DNA of 64,000 bases from Hyphomicrobiales bacterium (lineage in GTDB: Bacteria; Pseudomonadota; Alphaproteobacteria; Rhizobiales; Rhizobiaceae): contig UEIF01000006.1 in NCBI GenBank assembly GCA_900468805.1, positions 62,001-126,000 of the forward strand. The letters run 5' to 3'. The position numbers and the translations under genes were made by a program. This document shows, piece after piece, positions 26,616 to 34,701 of this stretch. Position 1 is the first letter of the stretch. Each line of letters starts with the position of its first letter. A model generated the notes under the pieces. That model did no database searches. It saw only the letters and a list, made by a program, of their open reading frames with translations, and was not told the DNA's origin.

Positions 26616-26649
26616 ATATTGAGCAAAATGCTGCAAGTGTGCACAATAT
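26616..26649. promoter_or_regulatory. Possible upstream activator site for the guanidine operon
   Basis: ATATTG (26616-26621) and CAATAT (26644-26649) form an inverted repeat that encloses further TGC/GCA half-sites (CTGCAAGTGTGCAC). It lies about 50-80 bases upstream of the -24 element at 26697, the usual distance for a sigma-54 enhancer site. No exact NtrC consensus is present, so this is a candidate only. Confidence 0.3.
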
Positions 26650-26696
26650 CAAAGTGCCAAAGCGGCTGAGGTAAGAAAAATCAAATAGTTATAAGC

Positions 26697-26712
26697 TGGC
26701 ACGCCTCTTGCG
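26697..26712 (+). promoter_or_regulatory. Sigma-54 (RpoN) promoter of the guanidine operon
   Basis: TGGCACGCCTCTTGCG matches the -24/-12 consensus TGGCACR-N4-TTGCW at every position but the last. Transcription should start about 12 bases downstream, near 26722, just before the riboswitch. This places the operon under RpoN and, most probably, nitrogen control. Confidence 0.8.
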
Positions 26713-26725
26713 TGAGATGAGTTGA

Positions 26726-26834
26726 GTTGGTGGCTAGGGTTCCGGCGCTTTATAGAGCGCGGCTGGTCCGAGAGCCACCACCGGCGGGGGAGAAATCCCG
26801 TTGGGTGCACGGCGGGACAAAAGCCCGGGAGACC
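26726..26834 (+). promoter_or_regulatory. Guanidine-I (ykkC) riboswitch aptamer
   Basis: The leader carries the conserved ykkC features: a first stem TGGTGGCT (26728-26735) paired with AGCCACCA (26773-26780), enclosing AGGGTTCCGG and TGGTCCGAGAG, then the second conserved block ACGGCGGGACAAAAGCCC followed by GGGAGA (26809-26832). In the guanidine-I class these blocks build the ligand pocket for guanidinium. The downstream genes encode guanidine uptake and carboxylation, which fits an ON switch. A terminator stem follows at 26844. Confidence 0.95.
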
Positions 26835-26843
26835 TCGTAAGCC

Positions 26844-26882
26844 AAGGGATTGGTGGCACGATGGTCATTGCCGATCCCTTTT
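26844..26882 (+). terminator. Riboswitch expression-platform terminator
   Basis: AAGGGATTGG (26844-26853) pairs with CCGATCCCTT (26871-26880), 10 bp with one G-U, and is followed by TT to give a four-T run. It begins about ten bases after the aptamer and ends before the RBS AGAAGGGG (26893-26900). Guanidine binding would be expected to disfavour this hairpin and permit read-through. Confidence 0.8.
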
Positions 26883-26907
26883 GAAGAAAAGCAGAAGGGG
26901 AATTTCA

Positions 26908-27981
26908 ATGCAGACTTTTTCAAAGATTGTTTCCATCCCAGCGCTGGCAGTATCGCTGATGCTTGGGCTGGCTTCCGTCGCAGAGGCGGAACAGAAGACC
27001 GAATTCAAGGTGGCCTGGTCCATCTATGTGGGCTGGATGCCTTGGGGTTATGCAGCCGATCACGGCATCGTCAAGAAATGGGCTGACAAATACGACCTCA
27101 AGATCGATGTCACGCAGTTCAACGACTATGTGGAGTCGATGAACCAATACACGGCCGGCGCCTTCGACGCCGTGACGCTGACCAATATGGACGGGTTGTC
27201 GATCCCGGCCGCCGGCGGCGTCGATACGACCGCCGTGATCGTCGGCGACTTCTCGAACGGCAATGACGCCGTTATCCTGAAGGACAAGGCGAGCCTTGCC
27301 GATATCAAGGGCCAGAACGTCAATCTCGTCGAATTCTCCGTCTCGCACTATCTGCTCGCCCGCGCGCTCGAAAGCATCAAGCTGACGGAGCGGGACGTAA
27401 AGGTCGTCAACACATCTGATGCCGACATGGTTGCCGCCTATAAGACGTCCGATGTCACCGCCGTCGTCACCTGGAACCCGCTGGTCTCCACCATCATCGA
27501 GGATCCCTCGGCCAAGAAGGTTTTCGACAGCTCGCAGGTGCCAGGCGAAATTATCGACCTGATGGTCGCCAATAGCGGCGTGCTGAAAGACAATCCGAAC
27601 TTCGGCAAGGCGCTCGCCGGCATCTGGTATGAGACCGCTGCCCTGCTGCGGGCAGACACCGCCGAAGGCAAGGCAGCCCGCGAGGCCATGGGCTCGGCTT
27701 CGGGCACCGATCTCGCCGGCTTCGAAGCCCAGCTCGCAGCTACCAAGCTCTTTGACAAGCCGGCTGATGCCGTTGCCTTCGTCGCCTCACCCAATCTGCC
27801 GAAGACCATGGATCTGGTGCGCAACTTCCTCTTCGAAAAGGGCCTGCTCGGCAATGGTGCGCCGTCTGCCGACGTCATCGGCATCGAAATGCCTGATGGC
27901 AAGGTACTGGGCGACGCCGGCAACGTGAAGCTGCGCTTCACCGAAACCTACATGAAGGCAGCCGCCGACGGTTCGCTCTGA
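26908..27981 (+). CDS. Guanidine-operon ABC transporter substrate-binding protein (NrtA/TauA-like)
   Basis: The start is ATG 26908 after AGAAGGGG; the frame runs back through the riboswitch but that part is untranslated leader. The 357-residue protein has a Sec signal (MQTFSKIVSIPALAVSLMLG to AEA, about 27). The fold is that of taurine/nitrate/sulfonate binders: VGWMPWGYAADHGIVKKWAD, GAFDAVTLTNMDGLSIPAAG, LVEFSVSHYLLARAL and VTAVVTWNPLVS. It is the type found with urea/guanidine carboxylase genes, so guanidine or a guanidino compound is the likely ligand (inference from the riboswitch and operon). Confidence 0.9.
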   Translation: MQTFSKIVSIPALAVSLMLGLASVAEAEQKTEFKVAWSIYVGWMPWGYAADHGIVKKWADKYDLKIDVTQFNDYVESMNQYTAGAFDAVTLTNMDGLSIPAAGGVDTTAVIVGDFSNGNDAVILKDKASLADIKGQNVNLVEFSVSHYLLARALESIKLTERDVKVVNTSDADMVAAYKTSDVTAVVTWNPLVSTIIEDPSAKKVFDSSQVPGEIIDLMVANSGVLKDNPNFGKALAGIWYETAALLRADTAEGKAAREAMGSASGTDLAGFEAQLAATKLFDKPADAVAFVASPNLPKTMDLVRNFLFEKGLLGNGAPSADVIGIEMPDGKVLGDAGNVKLRFTETYMKAAADGSL

Positions 27982-27989
27982 CCGTAATG

Positions 27990-28012
27990 GAGGCGCGGCT
28001 TGCCCGCGCCTC
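27990..28012 (+). terminator. Intercistronic hairpin after the binding-protein gene
   Basis: GAGGCGCGG (27990-27998) and CCGCGCCTC (28004-28012) form a perfect 9-bp stem with a 5-base loop, eight bases after the stop and 25 before the permease start. There is no U-tract. It probably stabilises the binding-protein message. Confidence 0.6.
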
Positions 28013-28037
28013 TCCCCCTCATCAGCGGAGCATCCCC

Positions 28038-28856
28038 ATGCGTTGGATCAACACGAGGCCGAGCCGAGGCGCGCAGTTCGCCTTGATGCTGCTGCCCTTC
28101 GTGCTGCTCGCCCTTGCCTATGCCTTCGGCTCGGCCGCGCGACTGGCGGAAAATGCCAACGACAAGCTTCTGCCGAGCCTTGCCGGCTTTGGCGATGCGA
28201 TCAACCGTCTGGTCTTCGTCGTCGACCAGCGTACCGGCGAGTTTCTGCTGTGGTCGGACACGGGCGCCAGTCTCATCCGCCTGCTCTCCGGCCTCGGCAT
28301 CTCGACGGCGATCGCACTCATGATCGGCATGCTGATCGGCATGCTACCTTATCTCAGAGCGCTGCTCGCTCCGTTCATTGCCGTCATTTCCATGGTGCCG
28401 CCATTGGCACTGCTGCCGATTCTCTTCATCCTCATGGGTCTCGGCGAAACATCGAAGATCGCCCTCATCGTCATCGGTGTTGCGCCGACGATGATCCGTG
28501 ACTTGGCGCTGAAGGCGCTGGAATTGCCGCGTGAGCAGATCGTCAAGGCCGAGACGCTCGGCGGCTCCTCCTGGCAGATCGGCCTGCGTGTCGTGCTACC
28601 GCAGATCCTGCCGCGGCTGATCACCTGTCTGAGGCTGCAGCTCGGCCCGGCCTGGCTGTTCTTGATTGCGGCCGAGGCAATCTCGTCGGATTCAGGCCTC
28701 GGCTACCGCATCTTCCTCGTCCGCCGCTATCTCTCGATGGACATCATCTTTCCCTATGTCGTCTGGATCACCCTGCTTGCCGTGGTGATGAACACTTTGC
28801 TCGACCGTCTGCGCATCGCCGTCTTCCCCTGGTCGGAACTGGAGAAGCAGGCATGA
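28038..28856 (+). CDS. Guanidine-operon ABC transporter permease (SsuC/TauC type)
   Basis: I take ATG 28038, since the preceding in-frame codons overlap the hairpin. The 272-residue permease has about six helices and the coupling loop KALELPREQIVKAETLGGSS with the taurine/nitrate-type pattern (E....A..LG.S...I...V.LP). It overlaps the ATPase gene by four bases (ATGA). It would form a homodimeric channel with the ATPase that follows. Confidence 0.9.
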   Translation: MRWINTRPSRGAQFALMLLPFVLLALAYAFGSAARLAENANDKLLPSLAGFGDAINRLVFVVDQRTGEFLLWSDTGASLIRLLSGLGISTAIALMIGMLIGMLPYLRALLAPFIAVISMVPPLALLPILFILMGLGETSKIALIVIGVAPTMIRDLALKALELPREQIVKAETLGGSSWQIGLRVVLPQILPRLITCLRLQLGPAWLFLIAAEAISSDSGLGYRIFLVRRYLSMDIIFPYVVWITLLAVVMNTLLDRLRIAVFPWSELEKQA

Positions 28857-29677
28857 GCGAGCTGAAGATCGAAAGGGTCTGGAAGGAATACGGCGACCAG
28901 ATTGTGCTCGAGGATGTGTCACTGACCGTCGCCGCGCGTGCCTTCGTCGCGCTTGTCGGGCCTTCCGGCTGCGGCAAGAGCACATTCCTGCGCATGCTGC
29001 TTGGCCAGGAACAGCCGACGAGGGGCAAGATCCTGCTCGACGACGAGCCCCTGCCGCCGGAGCCGGGACCGGATCGCGGCGTCGTCTTCCAGCGCTATTC
29101 CGTCTTTCCGCATCTGACGGTGCTCGGCAATGTGCTGCTCGGCAAGGAACTGACCGCCGCGCGCTACAGGGCCAAACTCTTCGGCGCGGCACGCCGCGAC
29201 GCCATCGCGGAAGCACGCCAGCTGATTGCGGAAGTCGGACTCGCCGGTTCGGAGAGCAAATATCCGGCCCAGCTTTCCGGCGGCATGCAGCAGCGCCTTG
29301 CGCTCGCCCAGGCACTCATCATGAAGCCGAAAGTGCTGCTGCTCGACGAGCCCTTCGGCGCGCTCGATCCCGGCATCCGTGCCGAAATCCACACGCTGAT
29401 GAAGCGGCTCTGGCACGAAACGCAGATGACGGTCGTCATGGTTACCCATGACATGCGCGAGGCCTTCACACTCGCCAGCCGCGTCGTCGCTTTCGAACGC
29501 CGTCGAGACCGGCCGGAAGAGAAGGAGCGCTACGGCGCCACCATTACCAAGGACATTTCCATCTGGCCGCCGCGCCTTGCCGGCCAGTCAACGATCTTCA
29601 GCCCCGACCGGGACGGCCCGGTCTCTTCCCTGGGGCACAGCCGGGACGACCTGGCACCGTCAGGAGAGATGCTATGA
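28853..29677 (+). CDS. Guanidine-operon ABC transporter ATP-binding protein
   Basis: A 274-residue ATPase of the SsuB/TauB/NrtD class: Walker A GPSGCGKST, Q-loop VVFQRYSVFP, signature LSGGMQQRLALAQAL, Walker B VLLLDEPFGALD and MVTHDMREAFTLASR. The last 45 residues form an extension (KDISIWPPRLAGQSTIFSPD) that is typical of the urea-carboxylase-linked version. It overlaps the genes on both sides by four bases (ATGA), so translation is coupled. Confidence 0.9.
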   Translation: MSELKIERVWKEYGDQIVLEDVSLTVAARAFVALVGPSGCGKSTFLRMLLGQEQPTRGKILLDDEPLPPEPGPDRGVVFQRYSVFPHLTVLGNVLLGKELTAARYRAKLFGAARRDAIAEARQLIAEVGLAGSESKYPAQLSGGMQQRLALAQALIMKPKVLLLDEPFGALDPGIRAEIHTLMKRLWHETQMTVVMVTHDMREAFTLASRVVAFERRRDRPEEKERYGATITKDISIWPPRLAGQSTIFSPDRDGPVSSLGHSRDDLAPSGEML

Positions 29678-30495
29678 TGCATATAAGACGCTCGTCCGAA
29701 GAAATCGCCGCCAATCGCGCACGCTACGAGGAGCACCAGAAAAAGGGTCTGGAATTCGCGCCCAAGGCCCTGCCTGGCCCAAGCCCGCTGCCGGCGCCGA
29801 CCATCGATGCGAACACCGTCATCCACCAGGAGACCATCCCCGGTGGTTGGTACTGGTCGACGAAGCTTTTGCGTGGCGAGGCGATCCGCGTCGATCAGGC
29901 CGAGGGCAATTCCACGGTGGCGCTCGTCGCCTGGAATGCCGACGATACGAGCGAGCGGATCAATCTCGTCGATACCGCCAAGGTCCAGTGGACGACGGCG
30001 CTCGGCAAGGGACGTGTCATCTTTTCTGATATGGGCCGCGTCATGTTCTCAATGATCGAGGACAGTTCCGGCGCCCATGACTGCCTGATGGGTGGCTCGA
30101 CGGCCGCCTCGAACGCAGCGAAATATGCCGGCCAGAAGACCCGAAACACCCGCGACAACCTCGTCCTCGTTGCGGTCAAGCTCGGCCTCGACCGTCGCGA
30201 TATTCCAGGCATCCTCAATCTCTTCGCGCCAGTGCGCCTTGCCGAGGCCGGCGGCTTTGGCTGGCAGGGCAAACGCTCCAACAGCGGTGATTACGTCGAG
30301 TTGCGTGCCGAAATGGACATGCTGGTCGGCTTTTCCAATTGCCCGCATCCGCTCGATCCGGATCCGGCCTACCAACCAAAGCCTGTTGTCATCACCCGCT
30401 ACAAGGCGGCGGCTCCGGCTGCGGACGATCTTTGCCGCACGGCAACGACCGAAGCCGTGCGTGGCTTCGAAAACAACGCCCTTATGCAGGCCTGA
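29674..30495 (+). CDS. DUF1989 urea carboxylase-associated protein, larger type; probable carboxyguanidine deiminase subunit
   Basis: A 273-residue DUF1989 protein. An N-terminal extension precedes the core: ETIPGGWYWSTKLLRGEAIR, VRVDQAEGNSTVALVAWNAD, GRVIFSDMGRVMFSMIEDSS, and GAHDCLMGGSTAASNAAKYA with Asp/Cys residues suited to metal or catalysis. SGDYVELRAEMDMLVGFSNCPHPLDP is the family's closing motif. Proteins of this pair next to a carboxylase have been shown in other bacteria to deiminate carboxyguanidine to allophanate. It overlaps the ATPase gene and is followed by its partner 10 bases later. Confidence 0.85.
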   Translation: MMHIRRSSEEIAANRARYEEHQKKGLEFAPKALPGPSPLPAPTIDANTVIHQETIPGGWYWSTKLLRGEAIRVDQAEGNSTVALVAWNADDTSERINLVDTAKVQWTTALGKGRVIFSDMGRVMFSMIEDSSGAHDCLMGGSTAASNAAKYAGQKTRNTRDNLVLVAVKLGLDRRDIPGILNLFAPVRLAEAGGFGWQGKRSNSGDYVELRAEMDMLVGFSNCPHPLDPDPAYQPKPVVITRYKAAAPAADDLCRTATTEAVRGFENNALMQA

Positions 30496-30505
30496 GGAGA
30501 CGACG

Positions 30506-31156
30506 ATGACCGATTTCATTCAGACCTCGCCTGACCGCAGCCCGCAAACCGCCGTCGAGGATCATTTCATCTCGGCCGAGGCCCCGTGGTCCGGCATCGT
30601 ACACAAGGGCCAGACGATCCGCATCGAGGACAGCTATGGCCAACAGGCGATCGACACGCTTTTCTATCGTGCCGATGATTTCTCCGAGCGCTATTCCAAC
30701 CAGGATACGATGCGCATGCAGGGTGCTGCCTATATCGGCATCGGCACGAAGATCATGTCGAATGAAGGCAATGTCATGCTGACCATGACGGCCGACAGTT
30801 GCGGTCGCCACGACACGTCCGCCGGCGCCTGCTCTTGCGAAAGCAATACGGTGCGTTTCGGCCATGGAACGAAATACCTGCATGCCTGCCGCGATAACTT
30901 CGTCCTTGAGGTCAGCAAATACGGCTTGGGCAAGCGCGATATCGTGCCCAACATCAACTTCTTCATGAACGTGCCCATTAAGCCGAATGGCGAAATGACG
31001 ATCGTCGACGGCATTTCCGCGCCTGGCGACTATGTCGAACTCGTCGCTGAAATGGACGTGCTCTGCGTCATCTCCAACTGCCCGCAGATCAACAATCCCT
31101 GCAACGGCTTCGATCCGACGCCGATCCGGGTGCTGATCTGGAATGGCGAGGACTGA
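30506..31156 (+). CDS. DUF1989 urea carboxylase-associated protein, smaller type; probable carboxyguanidine deiminase subunit
   Basis: ATG 30506 is preceded by GAGGAGA. The longer open frame upstream lies inside the previous gene. The 216-residue partner of the preceding protein shares its core: SGIVHKGQTIRIEDSYGQQA, FYRADDFSERYSNQDTMRMQ, ADSCGRHDTSAGACSCESNT (Cys-rich, a likely metal or catalytic site) and PGDYVELVAEMDVLCVISNC PQINNPCNG. The two probably form a heteromer that removes ammonia from carboxyguanidine and so supplies allophanate. The carboxylase starts two bases after its stop. Confidence 0.86.
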   Translation: MTDFIQTSPDRSPQTAVEDHFISAEAPWSGIVHKGQTIRIEDSYGQQAIDTLFYRADDFSERYSNQDTMRMQGAAYIGIGTKIMSNEGNVMLTMTADSCGRHDTSAGACSCESNTVRFGHGTKYLHACRDNFVLEVSKYGLGKRDIVPNINFFMNVPIKPNGEMTIVDGISAPGDYVELVAEMDVLCVISNCPQINNPCNGFDPTPIRVLIWNGED

Positions 31157-31158
31157 GC

Positions 31159-34100
31159 ATGTTCAAGAAAGTCCTGATCGCCAACCGGGGCGAAATCGCC
31201 ATCCGGATCATCAAGACGCTGCGACGGATGGGCATTGCCTCCGTCGCCGTCTATTCCGATGCCGACCGCTTCACCAAGCCCGCGATGATGGCGGATGAGG
31301 CCATCCGTCTCGGGCCGGCGCCGGCCAGCGAAAGCTATCTCAATGTCGATGCGGTCATTGCCGCCTGCAAGGCAACAGGGGCCGAGGCGGTGCATCCCGG
31401 CTACGGCTTTCTGTCGGAAAATATTGGCTTTGGCGAGCGACTTGCCGCCGAAGGCATCGCCTTCATCGGTCCCCGCCCCGAACATCTCTCCGCCTTCGGC
31501 CTGAAGCATACGGCGCGCGAACTGGCCAAAGCGAGCGGCGTGCCGCTGCTGCCCGGCACCGGCCTGCTGTCGAGTGCCGACGAAGCGCTCTCAGCGGCGG
31601 AAACGGTCGGTTATCCCGTGATGCTGAAAAGCACGGCTGGCGGCGGCGGCATCGGCATGCAGCTCTGCGCCGATGCCGAAAGCCTGAAGGCGTCCTTCGA
31701 AAGCGTGCAGCGCACCGCGCGGGCAAGCTTCGGCGATGCGCGAGTTTATATCGAGCGTTTTGTGGCTGAGGCACGCCATGTCGAAGTGCAGATCTTCGGC
31801 GATGGAAAAGGCCAGGTGATCGCGCTCGGCGAGCGCGATTGCTCGCTACAGCGACGGAACCAGAAGGTCGTGGAGGAAACCCCGGCCCCCGGCCTTTCGG
31901 CGGCAACCCGCGCCCGCCTGCACAAGGCAGCCGTCGACCTCGGCGCGGCGGTCTCATACGAATCCGCCGGCACCGTCGAATTCATCTACGATCCCCTGCG
32001 CGAGGAATTCTACTTCCTTGAGGTCAATACCCGCCTACAGGTCGAACATCCCGTCACCGAAGCAGTGTTCGGCATCGACCTGGTGGAATGGATGATCCGG
32101 CAGGCCGCAGGCGAGGATGTACTGTCTAGTGCGGAGGCTCTGCAGGCGAAAGGGGCCGCGATCGAAGTACGCGTCTATGCCGAGATGCCGCATGCGGATT
32201 TCCGCCCGAGTGCCGGCCTGCTGACGGAGGTCGTTTTTCCTAAAGACGCGCGCATCGACGGCTGGATCGAGACCGGCACGGAGGTCACACCCTTTTACGA
32301 TCCGATGCTCGCCAAGGTGATCGTGTCGGCCGAGGACCGCCCGGCGGCGATCGAAAAACTGAAGGCGGCCCTTGCCCACACGTCAATATCGGGCATCGAG
32401 ACCAATCTGGACTATCTCAGGGCCATCGCCAGCTCCGAGCTTCTGGCGAGCGGCAAGGTGGGGACGACGGCGCTGCGCGATTTTTCCTTCGTGCCCGATG
32501 TCATCGAGGTGATTGCGCCCGGCGCGCAGTCGAGCATCCAGGAACTGCCGGGACGGCTTGGCCTCTGGCATGTCGGCGTGCCCCCAAGCGGGCCGATGGA
32601 CGAGCGCTCCTTCCGTCACGCCAACCGTCTCGTCGGCAACGACGATACAGTCGCGGCACTGGAACTGACGGTGTCAGGCCCGGTCCTCAAATTTCACACC
32701 AATACGGTGGTCGCCCTTGCCGGCGCAAGGATGGCGATGGGCACTGATGGCGAAAAACTGCCACATGACGAAGCGGTTACCATCCGCGCCGGCCAGATCC
32801 TGTCGATCGGCACCATAGATGGCCCCGGGCAGCGGGCTTACCTCGCCGTGGCGGGCGGTTTTGCCGCCCCTGTCGTGCTCGGCTCGCGCGCCACCTTCGG
32901 CCTCGGCCAGTTCGGCGGCGATGCAACCGGCACGCTGAAGACAGGTCATGTGCTGCACCTTGCCCGTCAGGCGGCCGCCGATGCACCGAAGCCGGCGACC
33001 GAGGCGGCAGAGTTGACGCGGGAATGGGATGTCGGTGTCGTCTACGGTCCGCATGGCGCACCGGATTTCTTTGAGGATGGCGATATCGAGGCCCTGTTTT
33101 CGACGAGCTACGAGGTGCATTTCAACAGCGCTCGCACCGGCGTGCGCCTGATCGGCCCCGCGCCGAAATGGGCGCGCAGCGATGGCGGCGAAGCCGGCCT
33201 TCATCCCTCCAACCTGCATGACAATGCCTATGCGATCGGCGCGATCGATTTCACCGGCGACATGCCGATCATTCTCGGACCGGACGGGCCATCGCTTGGC
33301 GGCTTCGTCTGCCCGGCGGTGATCGCTCGCGACGAACAGTGGAAAATGGGCCAGTTCAAGCCTGGTGATCGCATTTGCTTTCACCCCGTCTCTCGTCCCG
33401 AAGACCCCATCGCCGGTCCAGCGGTGCATCGGGCGAAGGAGGATGCCGGCTCGCCCATCATCGGCAAGCGCGACGACGGACCGGTCTCGGTCGTCTACCG
33501 CCGTCAGGGCGATGACAATCTGCTGGTCGAATACGGGCCGATGACGCTCGATATTGCCTTGCGGCTGAGAGTGCATCTTCTGATGCAGGCCGTATCGCAG
33601 GCCCGCCTGCCCGGCATTATCGATCTCACGCCCGGAATCCGCTCGCTGCAGATCCATTATGACGGCACGACGCTGACCCGCAAACGCCTGCTCGGCCTGC
33701 TGGCTGAGATCGAAGCGAGTCTGCCGACGGCGGAGGACGTCAAGGTGCCAAGCCGCATCGTGCATCTGCCGCTCTCCTGGAATGACCCGGATGCCGAACT
33801 TGCCATGCGCAAATATCAGGAGCTCGTGCGGCCGAATGCGCCCTGGTGCCCCTCCAATATCGAGTTCATCCGACGCATCAACGGGCTGGCGGATGAACAG
33901 GCCGTGCGCGACGTCGTCTTCGACGCCAGCTATCTCGTGCTCGGCCTCGGCGACGTCTATCTTGGGGCACCGGTCGCCACCCCGGTCGACCCGCGCCACA
34001 GGTTGGTGACCACGAAATACAACCCGGCCCGCACCTGGACGCCGGAGAATGCCGTCGGCATCGGCGGAGCCTATATGTGCATCTATGGCATGGAAGGGCC

Positions 34101-34698
34101 CGGCGGATACCAGCTTTTCGGCCGCACCATCCAGGTGTGGAACACCTGGCGGCAGACACCGGTCTTTGCCGAGGGCAAGCCCTGGCTGCTGAACTTCTTC
34201 GATCAGATCCGCTTCTTTCCTGTCAGCCATCAGGAGCTGAAGGAGGCGCGCAGCGCCTTCCCGCACGGGGGCTATCCCGTCCGCATCGAAGAGACGGAAT
34301 TCTCCTACCCTGCATACGAGAAAGAACTGCAGGCGAATGCCGCCTCGATTGGAATCTTCAAGGCAAGCCAGCAGGCCGCCTTCGAAGCCGAGCGCCAGCG
34401 CTGGAAGGAGGCGGGCCTCGACACCTTCGTCACTGACGAAGGTGTCGGCGAAAGCCCCGATGGCGATATTCCCGAAGGCTGTTTCGGCGTGGCCAGCGCC
34501 GTGCCCGGCAATATCTGGAAACTGCTGGTCGCGCCGGGCGCACCGGTTGCGGCGGGCGATACGCTCGCCATCATCGAATCCATGAAAATGGAAATCAACG
34601 TCACCGCACATGCGCCAGGCCGCGTCCGCGACCTGCGCGCCGGCCCCGGACGCAATGTCAAAGCGGGCGATATCATTGTTGTTCTGGAGGAATGCTGA
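31159..34698 (+). CDS. Biotin-dependent guanidine/urea carboxylase
   Basis: At 1179 residues this has the normal length of urea-carboxylase-family enzymes without a fused hydrolase. In order: a biotin carboxylase domain (about 1-450; MFKKVLIANRGEIAIRIIKT, STAGGGGIGMQLC in the ATP-grasp, EVNTRLQVEHPVTEAVFGID), a KipA/AHS2-like carboxyltransferase half (about 455-770; VPPSGPMDERSF), a KipI/AHS1-like half (about 775-1000), a linker, and a biotinyl domain with the biotin Lys in IIESMKMEINV (Lys1143). It carboxylates an amide nitrogen using bicarbonate and ATP. The riboswitch and DUF1989 genes argue for guanidine over urea as the true substrate (inference). Confidence 0.92.
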   Translation: MFKKVLIANRGEIAIRIIKTLRRMGIASVAVYSDADRFTKPAMMADEAIRLGPAPASESYLNVDAVIAACKATGAEAVHPGYGFLSENIGFGERLAAEGIAFIGPRPEHLSAFGLKHTARELAKASGVPLLPGTGLLSSADEALSAAETVGYPVMLKSTAGGGGIGMQLCADAESLKASFESVQRTARASFGDARVYIERFVAEARHVEVQIFGDGKGQVIALGERDCSLQRRNQKVVEETPAPGLSAATRARLHKAAVDLGAAVSYESAGTVEFIYDPLREEFYFLEVNTRLQVEHPVTEAVFGIDLVEWMIRQAAGEDVLSSAEALQAKGAAIEVRVYAEMPHADFRPSAGLLTEVVFPKDARIDGWIETGTEVTPFYDPMLAKVIVSAEDRPAAIEKLKAALAHTSISGIETNLDYLRAIASSELLASGKVGTTALRDFSFVPDVIEVIAPGAQSSIQELPGRLGLWHVGVPPSGPMDERSFRHANRLVGNDDTVAALELTVSGPVLKFHTNTVVALAGARMAMGTDGEKLPHDEAVTIRAGQILSIGTIDGPGQRAYLAVAGGFAAPVVLGSRATFGLGQFGGDATGTLKTGHVLHLARQAAADAPKPATEAAELTREWDVGVVYGPHGAPDFFEDGDIEALFSTSYEVHFNSARTGVRLIGPAPKWARSDGGEAGLHPSNLHDNAYAIGAIDFTGDMPIILGPDGPSLGGFVCPAVIARDEQWKMGQFKPGDRICFHPVSRPEDPIAGPAVHRAKEDAGSPIIGKRDDGPVSVVYRRQGDDNLLVEYGPMTLDIALRLRVHLLMQAVSQARLPGIIDLTPGIRSLQIHYDGTTLTRKRLLGLLAEIEASLPTAEDVKVPSRIVHLPLSWNDPDAELAMRKYQELVRPNAPWCPSNIEFIRRINGLADEQAVRDVVFDASYLVLGLGDVYLGAPVATPVDPRHRLVTTKYNPARTWTPENAVGIGGAYMCIYGMEGPGGYQLFGRTIQVWNTWRQTPVFAEGKPWLLNFFDQIRFFPVSHQELKEARSAFPHGGYPVRIEETEFSYPAYEKELQANAASIGIFKASQQAAFEAERQRWKEAGLDTFVTDEGVGESPDGDIPEGCFGVASAVPGNIWKLLVAPGAPVAAGDTLAIIESMKMEINVTAHAPGRVRDLRAGPGRNVKAGDIIVVLEEC

Positions 34699-34701
34699 AC
34701 C

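Noticed and set aside
26844..26882. Reading this hairpin as the terminator of the adenylate cyclase gene
   Set aside because: It lies downstream of the sigma-54 promoter and aptamer and next to the binding-protein RBS, so it belongs to the riboswitch.
26722..26907. Coding extension of the guanidine binding protein through the leader
   Set aside because: The bases form the ykkC aptamer and terminator; the signal peptide starts at 26908 behind an RBS.
32674..34611. 645-codon minus-strand frame opposite the carboxylase
   Set aside because: Antisense shadow of the carboxylase with a His/Arg/Asp-rich composition and no family match.
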